NCBI RefSeq assembly: GCF_010731735.1 | Contig: NZ_AP022588.1 | Coordinates: 2,666,001 to 2,730,000 of the forward strand | DNA: 64,000 nucleotides | DNA from: Mycolicibacterium sediminis | GTDB lineage: Bacteria > Actinomycetota > Actinomycetes > Mycobacteriales > Mycobacteriaceae | Direction of reading: 5' to 3' | In this document: positions 43,510 through 52,331 of the stretch, in pieces | Layout: the number at the start of each line of letters is the position of its first letter | How positions within the stretch are numbered: the stretch's first letter is position 1 | Notes under the pieces: model-generated | The model's database searches: none | Told to the model about the DNA's origin: nothing | The model's input: the letters and a program-made list of their open reading frames with translations, nothing else | Program-made: the position numbers and the translations under genes

Positions 43510-44675
43510 GTCTCAGCGGATACGTCGACGCGTGGTTGGCCGAGCACGAGGGCGATCTGATCGCCTGGCGCAGACACATCCACGCCAACCCCGAGCTGGG
43601 CCGCCAGGAATTCGGGACGACGCAGTTCGTCGCCTCGCGCCTCGCCGACGCCGGCCTCAACCCCAAGGTGCTGCCCGGTGGCACCGGTCTCACGTGCGAC
43701 TTCGGCCCCGAGGGCGGACCGCGGGTGGCGTTGCGCGCCGACATGGACGCGCTGCCGATGGCCGAGCGCACCGATCTCCCGTTCGCGTCCGCGGTACCCG
43801 GGGTGGCACACGCCTGCGGTCACGACGGTCACACGTCGGTCCTGCTGGGCACCGCGCTGGCACTGGCGTCCGCGCCGGAGCTGCCCATCGGCGTCCGGCT
43901 GATCTTCCAGCCCGCCGAGGAACTGATGCCCGGCGGCGCCATCGACGCGGTCGCCGCCGGTGCGCTGATCGGCGTCACGCGGATCTTCGCGCTGCACTGC
44001 GACCCTCGGCTCGCGGTCGGCAAGGTGGCCACCATCGCCGGACCGATCACCTCGGCCGCCGACCAGATCGAGATCACGCTGCAGTCGCCCGGCGGGCACA
44101 CGTCCCGGCCGCACCTGACGGGCGACCTGGTGTACGCGCTCGGCACGCTGATCACGGGCGTGCCCGGCGTGCTGTCCCGCCGCGCCGACCCGCGCAACAG
44201 CACGGTCATGGTGTGGGGCGCGGTGAACGCAGGCGTCGCCGCCAACGCGATCCCGCAGTCGGGGTCGGTGGCGGGCACCATCCGCACCGCCAGCCGCGAG
44301 GCCTGGGTGGGCATGGAGGACCTCGTCGGCGAGATCGTCGCGTCGCTGCTCGCGCCGCTGCAGGTGCAGTATGCGGTGAACTACCGCCGCGGCGTCCCGC
44401 CCGTGGTCAACGAGGAGGTCTCGACGCGCATCCTCACCCACGCCATCGAGGACGTCGGCCCGGATGCGCTCGCCGACACCCGGCAGTCCGGTGGCGGGGA
44501 GGACTTCTCCTGGTACCTCGAGGAGGTGCCGGGTGCGATGGCACGGCTCGGGGTGTGGTCCGGTCAGGGCCCGCAGTTGGACCTGCACCAGCCGACGTTC
44601 GACCTCGACGAGCGGGCGCTGGCCGTGGGCGTGCGTGTCCTCGCGAACATCGTGGAGCGCAGCGCAGCGGTCTGA
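43506..44675 (+). CDS. amiA1: M20 family amidohydrolase (AmiA1-like)
   Basis: A 389-residue paralogue of the upstream gene. Seen: RRHIHANPELGRQEFGT, RADMDALPM, the metal ligands in GVAHACGHDGHTSVLLG near residue 100, FQPAEELMPGGA, and SPGGHTSRPHLTGD near the dimer domain. ATGA overlap with amiB1 gives coupled translation. Similar to carboxypeptidase/aminoacylase enzymes of the HipO type. Confidence 0.92.
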   Translation: MSLSGYVDAWLAEHEGDLIAWRRHIHANPELGRQEFGTTQFVASRLADAGLNPKVLPGGTGLTCDFGPEGGPRVALRADMDALPMAERTDLPFASAVPGVAHACGHDGHTSVLLGTALALASAPELPIGVRLIFQPAEELMPGGAIDAVAAGALIGVTRIFALHCDPRLAVGKVATIAGPITSAADQIEITLQSPGGHTSRPHLTGDLVYALGTLITGVPGVLSRRADPRNSTVMVWGAVNAGVAANAIPQSGSVAGTIRTASREAWVGMEDLVGEIVASLLAPLQVQYAVNYRRGVPPVVNEEVSTRILTHAIEDVGPDALADTRQSGGGEDFSWYLEEVPGAMARLGVWSGQGPQLDLHQPTFDLDERALAVGVRVLANIVERSAAV

Positions 44676-44684
44676 GCGCGGCGT

Positions 44685-45167
44685 TCAGAGTTGCGTGCCG
44701 GGCCCGACGTTGCTCGACGGACGGGTCCGTAGGTCGCGGACGTACGCCTCGGGTGCGCCTGCGATCTCAGCGGCCTCGGCCATGACGCCGAGGTAGCGCG
44801 CCGACGGGATGCCGCCCTCCCACGCGTCGACGACGTAGAGCCAGGCCAGCACGGGGTCGGTGCTGTCGGTGTCGGACGACAGGCGGTGCACCCGGCAGCG
44901 GATCTTCTTGTGGAAGCCGAGTTCGGAACCCTCCCAGCGGTCGAGGTTCTCCTCGTCCTCCCGTGTCATGTCGTAGAGCACGACGAACACCTTGGAGTCG
45001 GGATCCTCGACGAGGGTGGCGAGCGCGCCCTCCCAGCCGATGTCCGCGCCGCCGAACGTCAACCGCCAGCCGTTCAGCCAGCCGGTACCCGCCACCGGCG
45101 AATGCGGGGCGCGCTGAAGCATCTGCTCCGGATGCATGTTCGATCCGTAAGCGGCGTAGAGCGGCAC
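44685..45167 (-). CDS. Gamma-glutamylcyclotransferase-fold protein (Rv3304-like)
   Basis: A 160-residue protein with the gamma-glutamylcyclotransferase-like signature YAAYGSNMHPEQML at the N-terminus and the possible catalytic acid region EGSELGF. It resembles M. tuberculosis Rv3304 in length and sequence, which guided the choice of GTG 45167 over the longer frame. Activity untested; adjacency to amiA1 and lpdA is conserved in mycobacteria. Confidence 0.85.
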   Translation of the reverse strand: MPLYAAYGSNMHPEQMLQRAPHSPVAGTGWLNGWRLTFGGADIGWEGALATLVEDPDSKVFVVLYDMTREDEENLDRWEGSELGFHKKIRCRVHRLSSDTDSTDPVLAWLYVVDAWEGGIPSARYLGVMAEAAEIAGAPEAYVRDLRTRPSSNVGPGTQL

Positions 45168-45217
45168 GGGGGCAAGCCTAAGGGTTGACGGGCATGGGGG
45201 TGGCGACACGGGGTTAG

Positions 45218-46642
45218 ATGGTGACCGTGGTTACCCGCATCGCGATCATCGGTGGTGGCCCCGCCGGCTACGAAGCAGCACTCGTCGCGGCGGCCCGCGG
45301 CCCCGAGGTCGCGCAGGTCACCGTCGTCGACTCCGACGGCATCGGCGGCGCGTGCGTGCTGTGGGACTGCGTGCCGTCGAAGACGTTCATCGCCTCGACC
45401 GGCGTGCGCACCGAACTGCGGCGCGCGAACGGTCTCGGCTTCGACATGGACATCGACGACGCGAAGATCTCCCTGTCGCAGATCCACAACCGGGTGAAGA
45501 CGCTGGCCCGGTCGCAGTCGGCCGACATCGGGTCGAACCTGCTGCGCGACGGCGTCACCGTGGTCCAGGGTCGCGGTGAACTGGTCGACGACGTGCCGGG
45601 CATGGCGCACCATCGCGTCAGGGTGACCACGCCCGACGGAAAGGTGGGCACGCTCAAGGCCGACGTCGTGCTGATCGCGACGGGTGCGAGTCCGCGGGTG
45701 CTGCCCAACGCCCGCCCGGACGGCGAGCGCATCCTCAACTGGCGGCAGCTCTACGACCTGACGGAACTGCCCGAGCACCTCATCATCGTGGGGTCCGGCG
45801 TGACCGGCGCCGAGTTCTGCAGCGCGTACACCGAACTGGGCGTGAAGGTGACCGTGGTCGCCAGCCGCGACCAGATCCTGCCGCACGAGGACTCCGACGC
45901 CGCGGCCGTACTGGAGGAGGCGTTCGCCGAACGTGGCGTGCGCCTGGTGAAGAACGCGCGCGCCGATTCGGTGACCCGGACGGCGGACGGCGTGAAGGTG
46001 GCCATCGCCGACGGCCGCACCGTCGAGGGCAGCCACGCCCTGATGACGGTCGGGTCGGTGCCGAACACCAGCGGCCTGGGCCTCGAACGCGTCGGCATCG
46101 AACTCAAGCCCGGCAACTACATCGGGGTGGATCGCGTCTCACGTACCGCCGCGTCCGGCATCTACGCCGCCGGCGACTGCACCGGCCTGCTCCCGCTCGC
46201 ATCGGTCGCGGCCATGCAGGGCCGCATCGCGATGTACCACGCGCTCGGCGAGGGCGTCTCGCCGATCCGGCTGCGCACCGTCGCCGCGGCGGTGTTCACC
46301 CGCCCCGAGATCGCCGCCGTCGGGGTGCCCCAGACCAAGATCGACGACGGCACCGTGCCCGCGCGGACGCTGATGCTGCCGCTGACCACGAACGCGCGAG
46401 CGAAGATGTCGCTGCTGCGGCGTGGTTTCGTGAAGATCTTCTGCCGGCCCGCCACCGGCGTCGTGATCGGCGGTGTCGTGGTCGCGCCGATCGCCTCGGA
46501 ACTGATCCTGCCGATCGCGCTGGCGGTGCAGAACAACCTGTCGGTGACCGATCTGGCACAGACGCTGTCGGTGTATCCGTCGCTGTCGGGGTCGACGGTC
46601 GAGACGGCCCGCCGCTTGATGACGCACGACGACTTGGACTGA
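45218..46642 (+). CDS. lpdA: LpdA, flavoprotein disulfide reductase family quinone reductase
   Basis: A 474-residue FAD/NAD(P)H enzyme related to lipoamide dehydrogenase. Seen: IIGGGPAGYEAALVAA near residue 10, a CVLWDC pair (Cys46, Cys51) in the redox-active position, the NAD(P) motif IIVGSGVTGAEFCSAYTELG near 185, and FAD motif GIYAAGDCTGLLPLASVAAMQG near 305. The C-terminal His-Glu of true lipoamide dehydrogenase is replaced by VYPSLS, so quinone reduction, as for M. tuberculosis Rv3303c, is likelier. M. tuberculosis LpdA begins MVTRI, which fits GTG 45227; ATG 45218 has the better upstream GGGG. Confidence 0.92.
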   Translation: MVTVVTRIAIIGGGPAGYEAALVAAARGPEVAQVTVVDSDGIGGACVLWDCVPSKTFIASTGVRTELRRANGLGFDMDIDDAKISLSQIHNRVKTLARSQSADIGSNLLRDGVTVVQGRGELVDDVPGMAHHRVRVTTPDGKVGTLKADVVLIATGASPRVLPNARPDGERILNWRQLYDLTELPEHLIIVGSGVTGAEFCSAYTELGVKVTVVASRDQILPHEDSDAAAVLEEAFAERGVRLVKNARADSVTRTADGVKVAIADGRTVEGSHALMTVGSVPNTSGLGLERVGIELKPGNYIGVDRVSRTAASGIYAAGDCTGLLPLASVAAMQGRIAMYHALGEGVSPIRLRTVAAAVFTRPEIAAVGVPQTKIDDGTVPARTLMLPLTTNARAKMSLLRRGFVKIFCRPATGVVIGGVVVAPIASELILPIALAVQNNLSVTDLAQTLSVYPSLSGSTVETARRLMTHDDLD

Positions 46643-46692
46643 TGCGGCTAGCCTGGTGGTGTCGTACTGACGAGTAACTAGGAGCCTCTCAC

Positions 46693-48468
46693 GTGAGCGA
46701 AGCTTGCGAGCGAACCACAGGCACGGGCGATTCGATCCCAGGTCCGGGTAACGGGCAAACCTTCCTCGGTCCCGAGCAGCGCGCACGCGCCTGGGACCGG
46801 TTGGGCAGCGAGCAGTTCGACGTCGTCGTCATCGGTGGCGGGGTGGTGGGCGCCGGAGCGGCCCTGGACGCCGCGACCCGCGGCCTGAAGGTCGCGCTCG
46901 TCGAGGCACGCGACTTCGCGTCGGGCACGTCGAGCCGCAGCTCCAAGATGTTCCACGGCGGGCTGCGCTACCTCGAGCAGCTGGAGTTCGGTCTGGTCCG
47001 CGAGGCCCTGCACGAGCGCGAGCTGTCCCTGACGACGCTCGCGCCGCACCTGGTGAAGCCGCTGCCGTTCCTGTTCCCCCTGACGAAGCGGCTGTGGGAG
47101 CGGCCCTACATCGCCGCCGGCATCTTCCTCTACGACCAGCTCGGCGGCGCGAAGTCGGTTCCCGCTCAGAAGCACCTGCTCAAGGGCGGCGCCCTGCGCT
47201 TGGCGCCCGGGCTCAAGCGCAACTCGCTGATCGGCGGCATCCGCTACTACGACACCGTCGTCGACGACGCCCGGCACACCATGATGGTGGCGCGCACCGC
47301 GGGTCACTACGGCGCCGTGGTGCGCACATCGACGCAGGTGGTGTCGCTGCTGCGCGAAGGTGACCGGGTCACCGGTGTCCGCGTGCGCGACTCCGAGAAC
47401 GGCGCGGTCACCACCGTGCGCGGACACGTCGTCGTCAACGCGACCGGGGTGTGGACCGACGAGATCCAGGCACTGTCCAAGCAGCGCGGGCGGTTCCGGG
47501 TGCGTGCGTCGAAGGGCGTGCACATCGTGGTGCCGCGGGACCGGATCGTCAGCGAGGTCGCGATCATCCTGCGCACCGAGAAGTCGGTGCTGTTCATCAT
47601 CCCGTGGGGCACGCACTGGATCATCGGGACCACCGACACCGACTGGAATCTCGACCTGGCCCACCCCGCCGCGACGAAGGCGGACATCGACTACATCCTC
47701 GGCACCGTCAACACGGTGCTGGCCACGCCGCTGTCGCACGACGACATCGACGGCGTCTACGCGGGACTGCGACCGCTGCTGGCGGGGGAGAGCGAGGAGA
47801 CCTCGAAGCTGTCGCGCGAACACGCCGTCGCGACGCCCTCGCCCGGACTGGTCGCGATCGCAGGCGGCAAGTACACGACCTACCGCGTCATGGGCGAGGA
47901 CGCGATCGACGCAGCGGCGGAGTTCGTGCCGACGCGCGTCGCCCCCTCGATCACCGAGAAGGTGCCCCTGATGGGCGCCGACGGCTACTTCGCCCTGATC
48001 AATCAGACCGAGCACGTCGGGGCGCACTACGGCCTGCACCCCTACCGCGTGCGCCACCTGCTGGACCGGTACGGCTCGCTGATCGGCGAGGTACTGGCCA
48101 TGGCCGAGGGCAAGCCGGACCTACTGACGCCGATCACCGAGGCGCCGGTGTACCTCAAGGTCGAGGCCTACTACGCCGCGGCCGCCGAGGGCGCGTTGCA
48201 CCTCGAGGACATCCTGGCGCGGCGGATGCGCATCTCGATCGAGTACCCGCACCGCGGCGTCGACTGCGCCCGAGAGGTCGCCGACGTGGTCGCGCCGGTC
48301 CTGGGGTGGAGCGCCGAGGACGTCGACCGCGAGGTGGAGACCTACCTCGCGCGCGTCGACGCCGAGGTGAAGTCGCAGCAGGAACCCGACGACCAGGCAG
48401 CCGACGCGTTGCGGGCCGCCGCGCCCGAGGCGCGCGCCGAGATCCTGGAACCGGTGCCGCTGACGTGA
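46693..48468 (+). CDS. glpD2: Glycerol-3-phosphate dehydrogenase, FAD-dependent
   Basis: A 591-residue membrane-associated flavoprotein converting glycerol-3-phosphate to dihydroxyacetone phosphate and passing electrons to quinone. Seen: FAD motif VVVIGGGVVGAGAALDA near residue 42, SSRSSKMFHGGLRYLEQ, RASKGVHIVVPRD, IIGTTDTDW and GGKYTTYRVMGEDA. GTG at 46693 follows AGGAG. The first 30 residues are unconserved and are encoded by a repetitive GAGCGAA-rich stretch. The RluA gene overlaps its stop by 4 nt. Confidence 0.95.
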   Translation: MSEACERTTGTGDSIPGPGNGQTFLGPEQRARAWDRLGSEQFDVVVIGGGVVGAGAALDAATRGLKVALVEARDFASGTSSRSSKMFHGGLRYLEQLEFGLVREALHERELSLTTLAPHLVKPLPFLFPLTKRLWERPYIAAGIFLYDQLGGAKSVPAQKHLLKGGALRLAPGLKRNSLIGGIRYYDTVVDDARHTMMVARTAGHYGAVVRTSTQVVSLLREGDRVTGVRVRDSENGAVTTVRGHVVVNATGVWTDEIQALSKQRGRFRVRASKGVHIVVPRDRIVSEVAIILRTEKSVLFIIPWGTHWIIGTTDTDWNLDLAHPAATKADIDYILGTVNTVLATPLSHDDIDGVYAGLRPLLAGESEETSKLSREHAVATPSPGLVAIAGGKYTTYRVMGEDAIDAAAEFVPTRVAPSITEKVPLMGADGYFALINQTEHVGAHYGLHPYRVRHLLDRYGSLIGEVLAMAEGKPDLLTPITEAPVYLKVEAYYAAAAEGALHLEDILARRMRISIEYPHRGVDCAREVADVVAPVLGWSAEDVDREVETYLARVDAEVKSQQEPDDQAADALRAAAPEARAEILEPVPLT

Positions 48469-49325
48469 GCCGCGGGCGGGCTCGAGCACCGCTGCCCGTG
48501 CGCGACGGCCTGGGGCCGGCGCGGGTGCGGGTGCACGGCGGCCTGCTGGTCGACGAGTTCGAGCGTCGGTTCTCCTCGGGCGCCAAAGTGCGTGCGGGCG
48601 AGGTGTTCTCGGTCGGCGGCGAGGTGCTCGACGAGACCACCGTGTTGCCCGCCGGTGCGTTCGTCTACCTGTATCGCGACCTGCCCGACGAGGTCGAGGT
48701 CCCGTTCGACCTGCCGATCCTGCACCGTGACGACGACGTCGTGGTGGTCGACAAGCCGCACTTCCTGGCGACGATGCCCAGGGGTGCCCACGTCGTGCAG
48801 ACCGCGCTGGTGCGGTTGCGCCGTTCCCTCGACCTGCCCGAGTTGAGCCCGGCACACCGGCTGGACCGGCTCACCGCCGGCGTGCTGCTGTTCACGGCGC
48901 GCCGCGAGGTGCGCGGCGCCTACCAGACGATGTTCGCCCGCGGCGAGGTGCGCAAGACCTACCTGGCGCGGGCGGGGGTGGATCCCGCGCGCGAGTTCCC
49001 GATCACGCTGCGTAGCCGGATCCGCAAGGAGCGCAGCATCTTGCAGGCGTTCGAGGAAAGCGGGGAGCCGAACGCGGAGACCCGGGTCGAGCACCTCGGC
49101 GACGGGTTGTACCGGCTGACCCCCACCACGGGACGCACACACCAACTCCGGCTGCACATGGCGTCCATCGGCCTGCCGATCAACGGTGACCCGCTCTATC
49201 CGGACGTCGCCGACGTGGAGGTGGGCGACTTCTCGCGGCCGCTGCGGCTGCTGGCACAGCGACTCGAGTTCCGCGATCCGACGACGGGGGAGCCGCGCGC
49301 CTTCACGACGTCCAGGTCGATCTAG
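48465..49325 (+). CDS. RluA family RNA pseudouridine synthase
   Basis: A 286-residue enzyme that isomerises uridine in rRNA or tRNA. Seen: ILHRDDDVVVVDKPHFLA near residue 85, catalytic Asp in PAHRLDRLTAGVLLF near 130, KTYLAR, and TGRTHQLRLHMASIGLPI near 230. GTG start overlaps the glpD2 stop as GTGA, the same order as Rv3300c/glpD2, except that phoY1 is not between them here. Confidence 0.9.
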   Translation: MSRGRARAPLPVRDGLGPARVRVHGGLLVDEFERRFSSGAKVRAGEVFSVGGEVLDETTVLPAGAFVYLYRDLPDEVEVPFDLPILHRDDDVVVVDKPHFLATMPRGAHVVQTALVRLRRSLDLPELSPAHRLDRLTAGVLLFTARREVRGAYQTMFARGEVRKTYLARAGVDPAREFPITLRSRIRKERSILQAFEESGEPNAETRVEHLGDGLYRLTPTTGRTHQLRLHMASIGLPINGDPLYPDVADVEVGDFSRPLRLLAQRLEFRDPTTGEPRAFTTSRSI

Positions 49326-49373
49326 ATCGACGAATCACGCGTGCGGAGCCCGTCGTGCGCGCAGGATGATCGG

Positions 49374-49622
49374 GTGAATGCGAAGCAGGCAGTGGTCGCG
49401 TGCGCCGTCGGCGCGTTCTTCGCCGCGGGACTGGCCGTGGCCCAGGCTCCCGATGCCGACGCCATCTGCGGGTCGATCGGTGGTCGCCACGTGGACGTCA
49501 GCGGGTGCTCGGACCCGCTCTACGAACTGAACGACGCTCTCGCGCCGCCACCTCCGCCGCTGCCCAACGTGAGCGTGTGTGCGGGCTTCGGGCGCAGGGT
49601 CACCGTCAGCGGCTGCGTGTGA
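49374..49622 (+). CDS. Small secreted Cys-containing protein, unknown
   Basis: An 82-residue protein with a Sec signal (AVVACAVGAFFAAGLAVAQA) and a mature part of about 50 residues containing four cysteines in GG-x3-V-x-VSGC-type blocks: ICGSIGGRHVDVSGC and VCAGFGRRVTVSGC. The two blocks look like an internal duplication around a PPPPPLP linker. GTG at 49374 follows AGGA. The next gene overlaps its stop as GTGA. Confidence 0.6.
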   Translation: MNAKQAVVACAVGAFFAAGLAVAQAPDADAICGSIGGRHVDVSGCSDPLYELNDALAPPPPPLPNVSVCAGFGRRVTVSGCV

Positions 49623-49999
49623 GCCGGCTGGACCCCACCCCGGAGCAGCTCGCGGCACTGGCCGCCCGGCCTGCGGACGAGCCGGTGGTGATGGTGAACC
49701 TGCTGACCTTCCACGTCGACGGTGGCCGTGAGCGCTACCTGCGCTACGCCCGGGAGGTGGTCCCGCACATCCAGCGGGTCGGTGCGACCGTGCGGTACGC
49801 AGGCACCTCGCCGGCGACGGTCATCGGGCACGGCGAGCGGCCGGGGTGGGACGCGATCCTGGTGGTCGAATACCCCTCTCCCGCCGCGTTTCTCGACATG
49901 GTGGCGGGCCCCGGTTACGCCGACGTCCACGAACACCGCTCGGCTGCGCTGGAGTACGGCGACCTGGTGGCGACGTCGGTCTGGTCGCTGACCGACTGA
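49619..49999 (+). CDS. DUF1330 family protein
   Basis: A 126-residue ferredoxin-like-fold protein. Seen: VVMVNLLTF, RYLRYAREVVPHIQRVGA, and the C-terminal VVEYPSPAAFLDMVAGPGY typical of DUF1330/Dabb-like dimers. Function unknown. GTG start coupled to the preceding secreted-protein gene by a 4-nt overlap, which is unexpected for a cytoplasmic product. Confidence 0.78.
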   Translation: MSRLDPTPEQLAALAARPADEPVVMVNLLTFHVDGGRERYLRYAREVVPHIQRVGATVRYAGTSPATVIGHGERPGWDAILVVEYPSPAAFLDMVAGPGYADVHEHRSAALEYGDLVATSVWSLTD

Positions 50000-50023
50000 C
50001 GGCGCACGTGGTCTACTGACCCG

Positions 50024-50794
50024 ATGGATCGCACCTCCTTCGACCGCCTCTTCGACATGACCGACCGCACCGTCGTGGTGACCGGCGGTACCCGGGGCAT
50101 CGGCCTCGCGCTGGCGGAGGGCTTCGTCCTCGCCGGCGCACGCGTCGTCGTCGCCAGCCGCAAGGCCGACTCCTGCGAGGAGGCCGCCGCGCACCTGCGC
50201 GCACTCGGCGGGCAGGCGATCGGCGTGCCGACGCACGCCGGCAGCGTCGACGACCTCGGGGCGCTCGTGGATCGCACCGTCGCGGAGTTCGGTGGTCTCG
50301 ACGTGCTGGTGAACAACGCCGCCAACGCGCTCGCGCAGCCCATCGGCGACATGACGACCGAGGCGTGGACCAAGTCGCACGACGTGAACGTGCGCGGTCC
50401 GGTGTTCCTCGTGCAGAAGGCATTGCCGCACCTCAGGCGCAGCGAGCATGCCGCCGTCCTCAACATGGTGTCGGTGGGGGCGTTCAACTTCGCGCCGACG
50501 ATGTCGATGTACGCGGCGGGGAAGGCCGCGATGATGGCGTTCACCAGGGCGATGGCCGCCGAGTTCGTCGCAGACGGCATCCGCGTCAACGCCATCGCGC
50601 CAGGGCCGGTCGACACCGACATGATGCGCAACAACCCGCAGCAGGCGATCGACCACATGGTGGGCGGAACGCTCGTCAAGCGCCTCGCCACAGCGGACGA
50701 GATGGTGGGCGCGGCACTGCTGTTGTGTTCGGACGCAGGCAGTTACATGACGGGAACGGTCATCATCGTCGACGGCGGCGGGACCCCGCGCTAG
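50024..50794 (+). CDS. Short-chain dehydrogenase/reductase
   Basis: A 256-residue SDR. Seen: cofactor motif VVTGGTRGIGLALAEG near residue 14, NNAANALAQP, catalytic Ser in LNMVSVGAF, YAAGK catalytic pair near 165-169, and PGPVDTDMMRNN. Probably oxidises or reduces a hydroxyl/ketone on a lipid or CoA-linked substrate. Its 3' end overlaps the converging enoyl-CoA hydratase by 4 nt. Confidence 0.9.
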   Translation: MDRTSFDRLFDMTDRTVVVTGGTRGIGLALAEGFVLAGARVVVASRKADSCEEAAAHLRALGGQAIGVPTHAGSVDDLGALVDRTVAEFGGLDVLVNNAANALAQPIGDMTTEAWTKSHDVNVRGPVFLVQKALPHLRRSEHAAVLNMVSVGAFNFAPTMSMYAAGKAAMMAFTRAMAAEFVADGIRVNAIAPGPVDTDMMRNNPQQAIDHMVGGTLVKRLATADEMVGAALLLCSDAGSYMTGTVIIVDGGGTPR

Positions 50795-51576
50795 GGCTTC
50801 CTGCGGTCGGCGAAGGCCGCGGCGGCCGCGCGCAACTCACCGCTGGTCGATGCCAGGATCTGGCTCCGGTTCTCCACCTGCAGTGCGGCATCGAGGCCGG
50901 GCGCGTCCAGATTGGCCCACAGCACCTGCTTGGTGGACTCGAGGCCGAACTTGCCGTAGCCGCACAGCGTCTCGGCGATGGCGAGGGCGTCGTCGACCAC
51001 CGATCCCTCGGAGACGCGTGACACCAGGCCCAGTCGCAGGGCCTCGGGGGCGTCGACGGTGCGGGCGGTCAGGATCAGGTCGAACGCCTGCCCGGCGCCG
51101 ACGATGCGGGGCAGCGTGTAGCTGACCCCGATGTCACACCCGCCGAGGCCGAGCTTGATGAACTGGGTGCAGAACTGGGCGGAGTCGGATGCCACGCGGA
51201 TGTCCGATGCGAGCGCCAGTGCGAAACCGCCGCCGTAGGCGGGGCCGTTGACCGCTGCGATCACGGTCTGTCGGAGACGGCTCAGCTTGAGTACCAGTTC
51301 GGCGATGCGCTCCTGCCACCGCATGCTCGACCGCGGGAACTCCAGTCCGGCCGTCGCGTCCTCGGGGAACGGCTCGGTGAGGTCGAGCCCGGAACAGAAC
51401 CCGCGTCCCGCGCCGGTCAGCACCACGACGCGGCACTCGTCGTCGGCGCGCAGGTCGTCCAGCACCCTGTGCAGATCCTCGACGAGGCCGTGATCGAGGG
51501 CATTCAGCCTGTCGGGCCGGTCGAGGGTGACCAGCAGGACGTCGGGCCGAGGGCGGGTGAGGTGGAGGTTCGCCAT
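50791..51576 (-). CDS. Enoyl-CoA hydratase/isomerase family protein
   Basis: A 261-residue crotonase-fold enzyme. Seen: VVLTGAGRGFCSGLDL near residue 50 for the oxyanion hole, VIAAVNGPAYGGGFALALAS near 103 and LGGCDIGVSYTLPRIVG. One expected catalytic Glu falls at the GLGGCDIG loop as Asp, so hydration activity is not certain. Transcribed in the same direction as the upstream TetR gene, 19 nt after it. Confidence 0.88.
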   Translation of the reverse strand: MANLHLTRPRPDVLLVTLDRPDRLNALDHGLVEDLHRVLDDLRADDECRVVVLTGAGRGFCSGLDLTEPFPEDATAGLEFPRSSMRWQERIAELVLKLSRLRQTVIAAVNGPAYGGGFALALASDIRVASDSAQFCTQFIKLGLGGCDIGVSYTLPRIVGAGQAFDLILTARTVDAPEALRLGLVSRVSEGSVVDDALAIAETLCGYGKFGLESTKQVLWANLDAPGLDAALQVENRSQILASTSGELRAAAAAFADRRKP

Positions 51577-51595
51577 CTCGCGACCCTATTGCGGC

Positions 51596-52261
51596 TCAAC
51601 CGGCGTTGCTGTCCCACCCCGAGATGCCGACGACGATCAGGCGTAGTTGCCGGACGGCCGTCGCCCGGATGTCCTCGAGCGCGGCGGCATCGTGCGCGTC
51701 GTCGACGGATTCCGCGATCGAGATCATCGCGTTGACGAACAGCGTCGACAGGATGTTGAGGTCCTCGCTGCTCCAGGTGTTCAGCCCGGGGAAGCGGGCC
51801 AGGTCGATGGCGAGTTCGGAGGTGATCAGCCGGATCTCGGTGCGGATGGCGTAGCGCAGGACGGTGACCCCGCTGTTGCGCTCGCGGCCGATGAACCGCC
51901 AATGCTCGCGCCGCTCGTTGACGCCCGCGATGAGGATGTCGACCGACGACTCGATGACCCGGTTCGGGTCGAGCTTGCCGGCGCGCGCGCCGCGCAGCAT
52001 GTCGCGCAGGGCGCGGAACGACTCGTCGATGAGCACGAGTCCCAGGGCGTCCATGGATTCGAAGTGCCGGTAGAACGCGGCCGGCACGATCCCGGCCTCA
52101 CGCGTCACCTCTCGGAGGCTCAGTGCGCTGAAGCTGCGTTCCTCGAGGAGTCGTAGCGCACCGGCGATGATGGCCCGGCGGGTGGCTTCCTTGCGTTCTT
52201 CACGCGAGGCGCCGTCCCGCGGAACGCGCGACGAGTGTGATTTAGGAGTACGACTGTTCAC
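51596..52261 (-). CDS. TetR family regulator of the desaturase operon
   Basis: A 221-residue regulator with a clear TetR helix-turn-helix (IIAGALRLLEERSFSALSLR, EVTREAGIVPAAFYRHFES). Sequence style and its divergence from a ferredoxin reductase/desaturase operon recall DesT/FasR-type acyl-CoA-responsive regulators. GTG at 52261 lies inside the candidate operator, so its transcript would be leaderless or have a start further inside; this start is uncertain. It likely represses itself and the reductase-desaturase genes. Confidence 0.85.
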   Translation of the reverse strand: MNSRTPKSHSSRVPRDGASREERKEATRRAIIAGALRLLEERSFSALSLREVTREAGIVPAAFYRHFESMDALGLVLIDESFRALRDMLRGARAGKLDPNRVIESSVDILIAGVNERREHWRFIGRERNSGVTVLRYAIRTEIRLITSELAIDLARFPGLNTWSSEDLNILSTLFVNAMISIAESVDDAHDAAALEDIRATAVRQLRLIVVGISGWDSNAG

Positions 52262-52272
52262 CGGTTGTGAAC
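52256..52272. promoter_or_regulatory. Perfect GTTCAC-N5-GTGAAC operator candidate
   Basis: The arms GTTCAC (52256-52261) and GTGAAC (52267-52272) surround CGGTT. It lies between the TetR gene and the ferredoxin reductase gene and covers the TetR start codon. A further GTTCACT is at 52334-52340. The assigned binder is the TetR protein, by position. Confidence 0.6.
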
Positions 52273-52331
52273 CCTACCACAACCTGCAGAAAGCTCTTGC
52301 GATCTGCGCCGATGAAGCGCACGGTATACAC

